A stretch of 47,266 nucleotides of DNA from an uncultured Eubacteriales bacterium (GTDB taxonomy: Bacteria; Bacillota; Clostridia; Oscillospirales; Acutalibacteraceae), in NCBI GenBank assembly GCA_900315715.1, contig ONAH01000136.1:1-47266 (forward strand), read 5' to 3'. Each line of letters starts with the position of its first letter. Positions within the stretch are counted from its first letter, which is position 1. Under the pieces are notes generated by a model that searched no databases, was not told where the DNA came from, and saw only the letters and a program-made list of their open reading frames with translations. The translations under genes were made by a program, and so were the position numbers. Of this stretch, positions 1 through 9,589 are shown piece after piece.

Positions 1-3000
1 CCGACAAAAACATCATATTTTACAGGCGAAGCATTAAACACAGCAGGTATGAAAGTCACAGCTTCTTATAACAACGGAGCTACTAAGGATGTAACAGCCC
101 AAGCAACAGTTTCTGCACCCGATATGACTACGGCAGGAACAAAAGCAGTAACAGCCTCTTTCGGCGGACAAACAGTAACATTTAACATTACGATAAAAGA
201 GGTAACAGCAGTATCTCTTACGATAAATAAAGTCCCGAACAAATTTGAATATTATGTAGGAGAAGAATTAGACAATACCGGAATAGACGTAATAGCTATG
301 TTCAGCAATTCTACCACACGAAATGTATCATTGAGTATAACTTGTACACCGCCGGATATGACAACAGCGGGAGAAAAGAATGTAACGGTACACTTCGGAG
401 GACAGAGTGCACAGTATAAGATTACAGTATCAGAAATAATTCCCACAGCATTAAACATCAGTGTGCTGCCAACTAAGGTAGAGTATTACATCGGTGAAAG
501 TTTTACAACAAACGGAATTGCAATTTCGGCTTCGTTTAACAACGGTACAAGAAAAGACGTTACAAACAGTGTTACATACTCAGCACCGGATATGACCTCA
601 GAGGGCATAAAAGAGGTTACGGTATCATATAACGGAGTAACCACAAGCTTTGTAATAAATGTAAAATCTGCAACACTAACAGAAATAAAAGTCACAAAGA
701 TGCCCGATAAGCTTGATTATTATACAGGTGAAACCTTTAGTTCAAACGGAATGACAGTAATGGCAACATACAGTGACGGTGCATCAAAGGACGTATCATC
801 AGAAGCAGTATGTTCACAGCCGGATATGAGTACAGCAGGAAAAAAGGCAGTAGAAGTATATTTTGCAGGACAGAGTGCAGATATATATATTAATGTAACA
901 GAAGCAGTAGCAACAGGATTGACGATAACACAGTATCCGACCAAGCTTACATATTTTGTAGGAGATACTTTTGATCCAAGCGGAATAATTGTAACAGCAA
1001 CATTCAATGACGGAAGTTCAAGAGATGTAACAAATAGTGTAAGTTACTCACAGCCTGATATGAATGTTTCGGGAACGAAAGAGATAATAGTAACATTTGG
1101 AGATGTTAAAGCGTCATTTAATATAGAGGCTTTAGATGTTAATGTTACAGAAATCGTAATAACAAAGCTTCCCGACAAGCTTGAGTATAATGTCGGGGAT
1201 GAGTTTACATACAGCGGAATAGTTGTTACAGCGAATTTCAGTGACGGGACAAGCTCAGATGTTACAAGTTCTGTAACGGTATCACAACCCGATATGACAC
1301 TGCCCGGAACAAGACCTGTTACAGTTTCATACGGCGGAAAGACAGCGGATTATAGTATTAGTATAACCGACAGTATGATAAAGACAATAAGTATATCTGT
1401 TGCACATGAACCCGACAAAACATACTTCAATGTTGGAGAAGATTTTACTTCCGAAGGAATAATTGTGACAGCAGTATATTCAGACGGCAGTACAAAAGAC
1501 GTAACAGACAGCGTAACGATTTTCCAGCCTGACATGAATACAGCGGGTTCATATGATGTATTATTGTCATATGACGGACTAAGTACTACATATAAAGTAT
1601 ATGTTATTGCCGCAGAACTAACCTCTATAACAGTTGTACAGCCACCTGAAAAGACAGAGTATTATCTGGGAGAAGATTTCATCTCAGACGGAATGAAGGT
1701 TACGGCAACATTTAGTGACGGAAGTACAATAGATGTAAGTGACAGTGTGACTTATTCGCAGCCAGATATGTCAACGGCGGGCACAAAACAAATAACAGTA
1801 ACGTTCTCAGATAAGAGTACGGAAATTAGCATAAACGTACTTGAGATTTCATTGACGGGACTAACGGTGTCAAGCTATCCTGAGAAGCTAAGCTATACAA
1901 CAGGAGATATATTTGTGAAAGACGGATTGACGGTAACTGCATCATATAGTGACGGCAGCACAAGAGACGTAACAGAAATCATAATAATCTCAGAACCGGA
2001 TATGACAACAGCGGGTACAAAGCAGATCACATTAACATACGGCGATCAATCGACTGTATTTGAAATAAATGTAACAGAAGCTGTATTAAGTTCGGTTGGA
2101 GTGACAAGTTATCCAGCAAAGACAGAGTATGGTATAGGAGATAAACTTGACACGACAGGGTTGGTAGTAACAGTAAAATACGATAACGGGGCAACAAAGG
2201 ATATAACATCAGAAGCGGTAATTACAGAACCCGATATGAGTACATTAGGTACTAAGACAGTGAGCATAGAATATAATGGGTTAACAGCATCATTTGAGAT
2301 AACCGTTGCCGAAGTAACTTTAGTGGGTATACAACTTCAAGGCTACCCTACAAAGCGTGATTATCTTACAGATGAAGTGTTAATATATACCGGCTTATCG
2401 GTAGTAGCAACAATGAGTAACGGAAACATAACGTATATAACAAATAAAGCTCAAATAATTAATCCTGATATGAGTACGCCCGGTACTAAGGAAGTAATAA
2501 TAGAATACGAAGGAATGCAAACATCTTTTGAGATAACAGTAACAGAGAGAACGCTTCAGAATATACAGGTTGTACCACCCAGTAAGAAAGAGTATGTAAT
2601 AGGTGAGCAGTTAGATGAATTCTCAATGTCAGTAATAGCATATTACAGTGGAGGAAAACAGAAAGACGTAAAAGATCAGGTACAGATCACAGGTTTTGAC
2701 AGTACAACGCCCGGAACAAAAACAGTAGTGGTAAAATTCGGTGAATTTGAATCAAGTTTTACGGTAGAAGTATTGGCAGTAGAGGCAATATCATTAAATG
2801 TAACTCCGCCTTCAAAGACAGAGTATCAAACAGGTGACAACTTGGATACAACCGGAATGATAGTATATGCGAATTACAACAATAATACACAGAAAGAGGT
2901 AACAGATCAAGTTGAGATAACAGGTTTTGACAGCAGTAAAGCAGGAACAGTGAATGTAACGGTAGTATATGCCGCATTAAGTTCGGTATTTACTGTAACG
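1..3000 (+). repeat. Thirteen in-frame tandem repeats, mostly 234 bp each
   Basis: The codons for the PDM motif fall at 118, 352, 586, 820, 1054, 1288, 1528, 1762, 1996, 2230 and 2464. The spacing is exactly 234 bp except for one 240-bp step (1288 to 1528). Two further, more diverged units follow. The units differ in DNA sequence but keep their length, which fits selection on a fixed 78-residue fold rather than very recent expansion. Confidence 0.9.
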
Positions 3001-3225
3001 GTAAAAGAAAAAGAAAAAACTGTTATGGTGGGTGACTCTAACGGAGACGGAAGAATAACAGCAAAGGATTCGCTAAATGTACTTCGTTATTCAATAGGCT
3101 TGTGGAAAAATGTTTCAGCAGATATCATAGCAGCGTTAGATGTAGATAGAAACGGTAAAGTAACAGCGTCAGATGCACTGAGAATTCAGAGATATGCTAT
3201 TGGGCTGGTAAAAACATTAATTTAG
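1..3225 (+). CDS. Multi-Ig-like (Big_3) repeat protein with C-terminal dockerin, 5' partial
   Basis: The reading frame is open from base 1, so the gene starts upstream of the window; the Met at 49 is an internal residue. The visible part holds 13 copies of a bacterial Ig-like module of about 78 residues. Each copy has a YxxGE start, a DVT core and a PDMxTxG turn; in the last two copies the turn has drifted to GFDS. After a short Lys/Glu linker comes a type I dockerin of about 65 residues with two calcium loops (DSNGDG and DVDRNG), each followed by a helix ending RYxIGL. Dockerins bind cohesins on scaffoldins, so this is likely an exported stalk or adhesin docked to a cell-surface or cellulosome-like complex. 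No catalytic domain is visible; one could lie in the missing N-terminus. The signal peptide is outside the window. Confidence 0.9.
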   Translation, partial: PTKTSYFTGEALNTAGMKVTASYNNGATKDVTAQATVSAPDMTTAGTKAVTASFGGQTVTFNITIKEVTAVSLTINKVPNKFEYYVGEELDNTGIDVIAMFSNSTTRNVSLSITCTPPDMTTAGEKNVTVHFGGQSAQYKITVSEIIPTALNISVLPTKVEYYIGESFTTNGIAISASFNNGTRKDVTNSVTYSAPDMTSEGIKEVTVSYNGVTTSFVINVKSATLTEIKVTKMPDKLDYYTGETFSSNGMTVMATYSDGASKDVSSEAVCSQPDMSTAGKKAVEVYFAGQSADIYINVTEAVATGLTITQYPTKLTYFVGDTFDPSGIIVTATFNDGSSRDVTNSVSYSQPDMNVSGTKEIIVTFGDVKASFNIEALDVNVTEIVITKLPDKLEYNVGDEFTYSGIVVTANFSDGTSSDVTSSVTVSQPDMTLPGTRPVTVSYGGKTADYSISITDSMIKTISISVAHEPDKTYFNVGEDFTSEGIIVTAVYSDGSTKDVTDSVTIFQPDMNTAGSYDVLLSYDGLSTTYKVYVIAAELTSITVVQPPEKTEYYLGEDFISDGMKVTATFSDGSTIDVSDSVTYSQPDMSTAGTKQITVTFSDKSTEISINVLEISLTGLTVSSYPEKLSYTTGDIFVKDGLTVTASYSDGSTRDVTEIIIISEPDMTTAGTKQITLTYGDQSTVFEINVTEAVLSSVGVTSYPAKTEYGIGDKLDTTGLVVTVKYDNGATKDITSEAVITEPDMSTLGTKTVSIEYNGLTASFEITVAEVTLVGIQLQGYPTKRDYLTDEVLIYTGLSVVATMSNGNITYITNKAQIINPDMSTPGTKEVIIEYEGMQTSFEITVTERTLQNIQVVPPSKKEYVIGEQLDEFSMSVIAYYSGGKQKDVKDQVQITGFDSTTPGTKTVVVKFGEFESSFTVEVLAVEAISLNVTPPSKTEYQTGDNLDTTGMIVYANYNNNTQKEVTDQVEITGFDSSKAGTVNVTVVYAALSSVFTVTVKEKEKTVMVGDSNGDGRITAKDSLNVLRYSIGLWKNVSADIIAALDVDRNGKVTASDALRIQRYAIGLVKTLI

Positions 3226-3238
3226 GAGTGATATTATA

Positions 3239-4837
3239 ATGAAAATAACATTTCTAGGAGCTGCACACGAAGTTACAGGTTCATGTACACTTATTGAGAC
3301 AGGGAACGTAAAGTTCCTTGTTGACTGCGGAATGGAACAGGGACCTGATATATATGAAAATTGCGAATTACCGATATTACCGTCGGACATAGATTTTGTA
3401 CTTCTAACACATGCACATATAGACCATTCAGGAAAGCTTCCTCTGTTGTCAAAGCAAGGATTTTGCGGAAGTATCTATACGACATTTGCCACAACACGAT
3501 TATGTCGGATAATGTTAGAGGACTCCGCACATATTCAGGAAATGGAAGCAGAGTGGAAGAACAGAAAATCAAAGCGTTCGGGTGGAATAGAATATACCCC
3601 AATGTACACTACCACAGACGCAGAAAACTGTCTTAAACTGTTTCATCCGTGCAGGTATGAAAAACACATAAATATATCAGAAAATATCACCGCAAGATTT
3701 ATTGACGCAGGTCATCTGTTAGGTTCTGCATCAATAGAGATAACGATAGCAGAGGGCGATACAAAAAAAGTAATATTGTTTTCGGGAGATGTTGGAAATA
3801 TTGACAGACCGCTGATAAAGAATCCAACTAAACCGGAGTATGCTGATTATGTAGTGGTAGAATCAACATACGGCAACAGACTACATGGAGCAAGAGCAGA
3901 CTACGCAAGCCAGCTTGCAACCATAATCTATGAAACTTTCGAAAAAGGCGGAAATGTGATAATACCTTCATTTGCAGTAGGAAGAACACAGGAAATGCTG
4001 TATTTGATACGAGAGATAAAGGACAGCGGATATCTAAAAAAATTCGGAAACTTTCCGGTATGGATAGATAGTCCATTAGCTGTTGAGGCAACAGAGATAT
4101 ACAGTGAGGATATGTATGATTATTGTGACAGTGAAACGCTTGCATTATTGAAATCAGGTGTTGATCCGATAAAATTTCCGAATCTCAATCTTGCGATAAC
4201 AAGTGACGATTCAATAGCAATAAATAACGATCCAACACCAAAGGTAATACTATCGGCCAGCGGAATGTGTGAGGCAGGAAGAATCAGACACCATTTAAAA
4301 CACAATCTGTGGAGATCGGAATCGACAATCTTATTTGTAGGATATCAGGCAGAGGGAACACTTGGCAGAACGATAATAGACGGTGCAAAGAGAGTAAAGC
4401 TGTTCGGAGAAGAAATATCAGTAAATGCAAGAATAGCTTTGATGGACGGAATAAGCGGTCATGCAGACATGAAAATGTTGCTTGATTGGCTGGGTAATCT
4501 TCAGAACAGACCGGAGATGGTATTTGTAAATCATGGCGGTGATACGGTATGTGATGATTTTGCACAAACTATCGTAAGAAAGCTGTCATTTCCCGCTGCA
4601 GCACCATATACTGGAGCGTCATACGAATTAACTGAATTCAAATGTATAACTCACGGCAATACAGTTAAACTAAAGACTAAGGTAAATAAGAAAGCAAAAG
4701 CTGTATATGACAGATTGGTACAAGCAGGAAAAAGACTACTTGAGGTTATCGAACAGAATAAGGGACTTGCAAATAAGGATCTTGCAAAATTTGCCGATCA
4801 AATTAACGATCTGTGCAACAAGTGGGAGAGGAAATAA
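3239..4837 (+). CDS. MBL-fold metallohydrolase with beta-CASP and RNA-specificity domains
   Basis: This is a predicted zinc-dependent RNA-processing nuclease of the CPSF-73/YSH1-like beta-CASP family. The metallo-beta-lactamase motif HAHIDH lies at residues 58-63, a further metal-ligand His at about 159 (DAGHLLGSA) and an Asp at about 184 (SGDVGN). The beta-CASP cap occupies roughly 200-380, and the RMMBL segment with SGHAD and VNHGG follows. A Lys-rich tail of about 60 residues, outside the core fold, closes the 532-residue protein. The start has AGGAG ten bases upstream. It lies 13 bp behind the dockerin gene and may be co-transcribed with it. The exact substrate cannot be told; a general hydrolase role is the alternative. 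Confidence 0.88.
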   Translation: MKITFLGAAHEVTGSCTLIETGNVKFLVDCGMEQGPDIYENCELPILPSDIDFVLLTHAHIDHSGKLPLLSKQGFCGSIYTTFATTRLCRIMLEDSAHIQEMEAEWKNRKSKRSGGIEYTPMYTTTDAENCLKLFHPCRYEKHINISENITARFIDAGHLLGSASIEITIAEGDTKKVILFSGDVGNIDRPLIKNPTKPEYADYVVVESTYGNRLHGARADYASQLATIIYETFEKGGNVIIPSFAVGRTQEMLYLIREIKDSGYLKKFGNFPVWIDSPLAVEATEIYSEDMYDYCDSETLALLKSGVDPIKFPNLNLAITSDDSIAINNDPTPKVILSASGMCEAGRIRHHLKHNLWRSESTILFVGYQAEGTLGRTIIDGAKRVKLFGEEISVNARIALMDGISGHADMKMLLDWLGNLQNRPEMVFVNHGGDTVCDDFAQTIVRKLSFPAAAPYTGASYELTEFKCITHGNTVKLKTKVNKKAKAVYDRLVQAGKRLLEVIEQNKGLANKDLAKFADQINDLCNKWERK

Positions 4838-4841
4838 TAAT

Positions 4842-4879
4842 TAAAAAAGCCGACTAATGCGATAACACATTAGTCGGCT
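4842..4879 (-). terminator. Intrinsic terminator of spo0A, between convergent genes
   Basis: There is a perfect 12-bp stem (4848-4859 with 4868-4879) and an 8-base loop. On the minus strand it is followed by a run of six T (complement of 4842-4847), so it mainly stops spo0A transcription. On the plus strand the tail is only moderately T-rich, so it may stop the upstream nuclease gene less well. Confidence 0.88.
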
Positions 4880-4885
4880 AAATAT

Positions 4886-5665
4886 TTATGCAGTAGTTTT
4901 GAGCTGCAATCTAAGCTTATCGGAAATCATAGCTATAAATTCACTGTTAGTAGGTTTACCTCTTCCGGTGTGGATCGTATAACCGAAGTAGGAGTTGAGA
5001 ATATCAACATCACCCCTGTCCCAAGCAACTTCAATAGCATGACGAATAGCACGTTCAACTCTTGAGGAAGTGGTGTTGTATTTTTTAGCAACGGAAGGGT
5101 AAAGGCACTTTGTAACAGCATTGATAATCTCAGGTGTTTCTATTGCCATAATGATAGAGTCGCGCAGATAATGGTATCCCTTGATGTGTGCAGGAACACC
5201 GATTTGATGAAGAATCTGCGTTACGCTGACCTCAAGGTTTACTGATGATACAGGCTCAGATGCAATAAGCTTTTTTGATTTTACTTTTTTAACCTTGCAT
5301 AATTCGGAAATGCTAATTGCCATAGTGCTAACATTGTATGGCTTTATTACAAAGTAAGAACCACCGCAGGAAGCAATTTCCTTCTGAAGAACATCACTGT
5401 CAAATGATGATGCGACGATAAAGATAGGGTTAGATTCTGACATATCTTTGTCAAAGCTCTTGAGTACACCGACAGCGTCGGCGCGGGACATAAACATATC
5501 AATAATAACAACATCAGGGTTAAGTTCCTTGATCTGCTCCATAACAAGTATTCCGTCCTTACGGCAAAAGCTTACATCGATACCGTAAGAGTTGAAGCAG
5601 GTGATTTCGTCTGCGGAAAAAGCAGTGCTTTCTTCCGAAATAAGCAGCTTAATTTTATTTTCCAT
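4886..5665 (-). CDS. spo0A: Spo0A, sporulation master response regulator
   Basis: Spo0A is the phosphorelay-controlled transcription factor that commits cells to sporulation. The start is taken at the ATG at 5665 (MENKIK), because GGAGG lies nine bases before it; this gives 259 residues. The receiver (about 5-120) keeps the phosphorylated Asp56 and Lys108, but the usual acidic pair is Glu11-Glu12 and the switch Thr is a Ser. The C-terminal DNA-binding domain is very well conserved ([34 protein letters not shown]), which fixes the identity. It lies just downstream of spoIVB on the same strand, as in other Firmicutes, but has its own sigma-A promoter in the 103-bp gap. The receiver changes may tune phosphorylation. 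Confidence 0.96.
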   Translation of the reverse strand: MENKIKLLISEESTAFSADEITCFNSYGIDVSFCRKDGILVMEQIKELNPDVVIIDMFMSRADAVGVLKSFDKDMSESNPIFIVASSFDSDVLQKEIASCGGSYFVIKPYNVSTMAISISELCKVKKVKSKKLIASEPVSSVNLEVSVTQILHQIGVPAHIKGYHYLRDSIIMAIETPEIINAVTKCLYPSVAKKYNTTSSRVERAIRHAIEVAWDRGDVDILNSYFGYTIHTGRGKPTNSEFIAMISDKLRLQLKTTA

Positions 5666-5707
5666 TTTTTGTAACCTCCATTTACCATTAATTGGCTTGT
5701 TGTACAC

Positions 5708-5736
5708 ATAATACCATAAATTGGTAAAAATGGCAA
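5708..5736 (-). promoter_or_regulatory. Sigma-A promoter of spo0A
   Basis: On the minus strand, TTGCCA (5731-5736), a 17-bp spacer and TATTAT (5708-5713) lie about 40 bp before the chosen spo0A start. No convincing Spo0A box or sigma-H promoter was seen next to it. Confidence 0.75.
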
Positions 5737-5768
5737 TAGTTATTTTACAACAATTTTGTTACTGCTGG

Positions 5769-7007
5769 TTACAATACTGTAATAAAGCTTTCCTCCATAG
5801 AACAGTTTTCCATTTCAGTATACATATTTTGAGCAAAAATTCCATAACCCTTGGAAGAATTTGTCACGAGAACATGAGTAACAGCACCTATTAGTTTACC
5901 ATTTTGTAATATAGGGCTTCCACTCATTCCCTGAATAATACCGCCTGTTTTTGCCAATAATCTTTTATCTGTGGCAGTAATCTGTAAATTTTTCGTTTTA
6001 TTTGTTTCATCGTAGTCAACATGAGTTATTTCAATGTCGTAATATTTAGCACCATCGTCATCAAGTGTGCAAAGGATCTGTGCATGACCTTTTTTAACGT
6101 CTTGAATGTTAGCAATCTCAACGGGATCAAACATTTGAGCGGGAGAATTCAGAACACCATAAAGCCCCGTATCATCATTAATTAAAGCATATCCCAAAGA
6201 AGTATCATCGGCGAAATATCCGTTAATACTTCCGGTAATACCGTCTGACCCTTTTGTTATACTGCTAATTTTGGCATTAGTAATGACAGCTTTGTCAAGA
6301 GGGAGCAGACTTTCAGTATCGTTGTCACAAATACCGTGTCCGAGAGAAGCAAAGCAACCCGAATCGGGGTCATAGAAAGTCATGGTACCAAGACCGGCAC
6401 AAGAATCTCTAATCCATAGCCCAATTCTGTATTCATTGTCATCAGTAGTTTGTACAGGAGTAATGACGGTGTTTTCGGTATTGCCATCACGAGTAAAGGT
6501 TAGAGAAATGGGATTACCTTCGCTTTGCTGTACGGCAGTTGTAACATCTTTACATGAAAGGACATCTTCACCGTTAATCTTAATAATTGTATCGCCCTCT
6601 CTGAGGCCACAATTTGAACCGGGATTAATACTTTTTGAACCACACTGAATGTCAGAGCAATTAATAATTACAGCACCTTTAGTGTAAAATTTAATGCCGA
6701 AAATATTTCCACATGGAATGACATATTTTTTCTCCTGAGTATGAAGATTTATATCTTTTACGGGAATAATATTCATTAACATCAGTTTACCGTTCACAGA
6801 ATTAGCCCCGTAATTTCTGTTAAAACAAAGATCTTTTTCACAGTTATTGTCAAACGATAAGGAATGATAATTAGTAATAGAGAAAGAATCATTTTCATAA
6901 ACAGTGAAATTATCGGGCAATCTGTTATTTATTTCAGCACACATAGTAAAGATGAAGGTACAAATACCAGTAAGCAGTACACATACGGCTTTAATTGCCT
7001 TTTTCAA
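5769..7007 (-). CDS. spoIVB: SpoIVB, sporulation signalling serine peptidase (S55)
   Basis: SpoIVB is made in the forespore and secreted into the space between the membranes, where in Bacillus it triggers pro-sigma-K processing. The 412-residue protein starts with a hydrophobic signal anchor (about 4-24), then a PDZ domain around 110-185. The peptidase domain has the catalytic His224 (SLGHGI) and the Ser motif GMSGSP at 361-365, followed by GAVTHV and KGYGIF. The start codon is TTG at 7007, five bases after GGGAGGTG, so the N-terminus is well supported. It precedes spo0A in the standard order. No clear sigma-G promoter was recognised in the 144 bp shared with the divergent ATPase gene. Confidence 0.94.
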   Translation of the reverse strand: MKKAIKAVCVLLTGICTFIFTMCAEINNRLPDNFTVYENDSFSITNYHSLSFDNNCEKDLCFNRNYGANSVNGKLMLMNIIPVKDINLHTQEKKYVIPCGNIFGIKFYTKGAVIINCSDIQCGSKSINPGSNCGLREGDTIIKINGEDVLSCKDVTTAVQQSEGNPISLTFTRDGNTENTVITPVQTTDDNEYRIGLWIRDSCAGLGTMTFYDPDSGCFASLGHGICDNDTESLLPLDKAVITNAKISSITKGSDGITGSINGYFADDTSLGYALINDDTGLYGVLNSPAQMFDPVEIANIQDVKKGHAQILCTLDDDGAKYYDIEITHVDYDETNKTKNLQITATDKRLLAKTGGIIQGMSGSPILQNGKLIGAVTHVLVTNSSKGYGIFAQNMYTEMENCSMEESFITVL

Positions 7008-7151
7008 AAACTCACCTCCCTAAGAAATATTATTATCCTACAAAGCTCTTTTAAAATGGAAAATGTAAAGTGCAGAAAGAAAATGGAACAAAGCGCTGAT
7101 AAATAGAGATAATATGAAACAAATTGACTATATTTTTCAGAAAGGGTAATC

Positions 7152-9446
7152 ATGAATACTATAACAGGACTTAAAAGTTCAGAAGTTTTGAAAATGCGGA
7201 AAGCAGGAAAATGTAATAAACAAGAAAAAAACAGTTCAAAATCTTACGGAAAAATATTGTTTGAAAATATATTTACAGTATTCAATGTAGTAAATGCTGT
7301 ATTAGCAGTATTGTTGTTTATTTCAGGTTCTATAAAAAACTGTTTATTTATAATAGTAGTAATTTCAAATACGTTAATAGGAATAATACAGGAAATCAGA
7401 GCAAAAAAAACAGTTGATAAGCTTACCATAATAAATACCGGAAGAATAAATGTAATTCGTAACGGAAAACCACAGTCTGTACCGGTACATGAACTTGTGC
7501 TTGGAGATGTAATAAGTATAGGCAGAGGCGAACAAATACCAAATGATTGTAAAATACTTAGTGGAAATTGTGAGGTAAACGAATCTCTTTTGACAGGAGA
7601 ATCAGATCCGATAATAAAGAACAAAGGAGATAAGCTGTATTCAGGAAGTTATATTATAGGAGGAAAAGCAGTTTGTGAAATTGTATCGGCAGGAAATGAC
7701 AATTATGCTGATAAACTATTAAAACAAATAAAGTGTATGAATCAGCCAAATTCTGAGATTGTACAATTCATCAATAAAATCATATTGATAATAGCTTTTA
7801 GTATTATACCGATAGGTGGACTATTGTTTTATAATCAATACACATTATCGGACGGCACATATAAAGAAGCATTGACTGGAACAGCAACAGCAGTGATAGG
7901 AATGATACCGGAAGGCTTGATTTTACTAACATCTACGGTATTTGCAGTTGGAATAATACGTTTATCCAAAAACAATGTGCTTTCACAAGACTTATATGCA
8001 TTAGAAGCTATGGCACGCATAGATGTTCTGTGTCTTGATAAAACAGGTACAATAACAACGGGTAAGATGAAGGTAGCAGGTACAGTTACTGCAAGCGGTT
8101 TTAACGATAATGACGTTGAAAAAGCACTGCGTATTATCGCAGTGTGTTCAGAGGATAACAATGATGTAATTAAAGCAATACGTTTATATGTTAAGAGTAA
8201 TGAAAACTGTACGGTTCAAACAAGAGTACCGTTTACATCGGAGAGGAAATGGTCTGCGATAACAACAAAAGAATACGGAACAATAATAATGGGTGCAAAG
8301 GAGATAATTTTTAGCGGTAAAAGTATTGTGTCCGAAACAGATGATAATTATAGAAATATTGCACTAGCCGTATCTGAGAGAGGAATAAAAAATAATGCTA
8401 TTCCGGACGATATAAAACTTATAGGATATGTGAAGTTTACAGAAGAACTGAGAAACGGTATAAAAGAAACCTTATCATATTTTATAAAACAGGGTGTTGA
8501 AATTAAAATAATATCAGGAGATTCTCCAAATACAGTTCAGCGACTGTGCAGAGGTATATTAAAAGAAGAAAAACAGTGTATAGATATGTCGGTTGTGAGT
8601 GAAGAAGAAATAAAAAAATCAGTTGAAAACAATAAAATATTTGGCAGAGTATCACCGGAACAGAAAAGATTGATAATATCAGCACTAAAAGGCAGCGGAC
8701 ATAGAGTTGGAATGGTTGGTGATGGAGTAAACGATGTTCTTGCATTGAAAGAAAGCGACTGTTCTGCAGCACCTGTTTCTGGAAGTTCCGCAGCACGAAA
8801 TACAGCACGACTTGTACTTTTGGATTCTGACATTGCGTCGCTTGCAGATGTTGTAAAGGAGGGAAGACGTTGCGTAAATAATTTGCAAAGAAGTGCATCG
8901 CTGTTTTTTGTAAAGACAATTTTTTCTGTAATAATGTCCTTAGTATTTATGATAACGAATTTACGTTACCCATTGGAACCTATACAGATGACGTTGGTCA
9001 GCGGATTAACAATAGGGTTTCCTTCATTTGTTTTGTCATTTTTGAAAAATACCAAAAGAATAAAAACCAATATTGTGCATAGTATTGTAAGAAATTCTCT
9101 GCCTGCTGCATTGACAAGTGTAATCACAGTATTATGCATAGTATCGTTAGCAGTTGTATTAAATATTACTGATGAACAGGTATCTGGATTATGTGTAATA
9201 TCACTTGCAATTACAGGGATAACACTGACTATAAAAATATACAAACCAATTACGAAAATAAAGCTGTTTGTAACAGTAGTACAGATAGGAGGATTAGTAT
9301 CTGTGTTAGTGTTGTGGGCTGATTTTTTTAATGTAGCATTTTTTGTCGAAATCCCTTTTTTATATATTGCAACAGCTGTTATAGTATTAATACTAAATAT
9401 TGCGATAATAAATTGGTTCTCAGAGATGATAGATCATATAAAGTGA
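7152..9446 (+). CDS. Cation-transporting P-type ATPase, CtpE/P2-like
   Basis: This 764-residue membrane pump couples ATP hydrolysis to cation movement. It has the actuator motif TGES at about 148-151, PEGL in transmembrane helix 4, the phosphorylation motif DKTGT with Asp296, and the hinge GDGVND near 523. Six or so hydrophobic segments follow the usual P2 pattern, with two N-terminal helices at about 33-75 and four C-terminal helices from about 580. No N-terminal heavy-metal-binding domain is present, and the PEGL-type helix resembles calcium or CtpE-like pumps more than copper pumps. Ion specificity cannot be read from the sequence. The gene stands alone, divergent from spoIVB, where tsf and rpsB often precede pyrH in Firmicutes. 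Confidence 0.9.
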   Translation: MNTITGLKSSEVLKMRKAGKCNKQEKNSSKSYGKILFENIFTVFNVVNAVLAVLLFISGSIKNCLFIIVVISNTLIGIIQEIRAKKTVDKLTIINTGRINVIRNGKPQSVPVHELVLGDVISIGRGEQIPNDCKILSGNCEVNESLLTGESDPIIKNKGDKLYSGSYIIGGKAVCEIVSAGNDNYADKLLKQIKCMNQPNSEIVQFINKIILIIAFSIIPIGGLLFYNQYTLSDGTYKEALTGTATAVIGMIPEGLILLTSTVFAVGIIRLSKNNVLSQDLYALEAMARIDVLCLDKTGTITTGKMKVAGTVTASGFNDNDVEKALRIIAVCSEDNNDVIKAIRLYVKSNENCTVQTRVPFTSERKWSAITTKEYGTIIMGAKEIIFSGKSIVSETDDNYRNIALAVSERGIKNNAIPDDIKLIGYVKFTEELRNGIKETLSYFIKQGVEIKIISGDSPNTVQRLCRGILKEEKQCIDMSVVSEEEIKKSVENNKIFGRVSPEQKRLIISALKGSGHRVGMVGDGVNDVLALKESDCSAAPVSGSSAARNTARLVLLDSDIASLADVVKEGRRCVNNLQRSASLFFVKTIFSVIMSLVFMITNLRYPLEPIQMTLVSGLTIGFPSFVLSFLKNTKRIKTNIVHSIVRNSLPAALTSVITVLCIVSLAVVLNITDEQVSGLCVISLAITGITLTIKIYKPITKIKLFVTVVQIGGLVSVLVLWADFFNVAFFVEIPFLYIATAVIVLILNIAIINWFSEMIDHIK

Positions 9447-9497
9447 TATCAAATAATAAAAATTTATTAACCTGACGTAAATATTCAATATTTATCC

Positions 9498-9526
9498 TTT
9501 ACAGATTGGACAGTTTATTGTAAAAT
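9498..9526 (+). promoter_or_regulatory. Probable sigma-A promoter of the pyrH operon
   Basis: TTTACA (9498-9503), a 17-bp spacer and TAAAAT (9521-9526) lie about 65 bp before the pyrH start, in the only gap large enough for a promoter upstream of this eight-gene run. Confidence 0.6.
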
Positions 9527-9589
9527 AGTAGTAATAGCGAAAAAAAGAATCTGAGGAATCAGTGAAATAATAACGGAGGATTGATTAAA

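Noticed and set aside
1-3000. CRISPR-like or satellite repeats
   Set aside because: The repeats are long (234 bp), in frame and protein-coding, with no short identical repeat-spacer pattern.
6864-7106. 80-residue plus-strand frame over the spoIVB start
   Set aside because: It is antisense to the signal-anchor region of spoIVB and its ribosome site; no domain and no ribosome site of its own.
7100-7151. Sigma-A promoter directly before the P-type ATPase (TTGACT near 7124)
   Set aside because: The TTGACT is too close to the start codon for a -10 to fit; no convincing pair was found in the gap.
9581-9589. TTG start for pyrH
   Set aside because: It lies one base after GGAGG; the ATG at 9590 has proper spacing.
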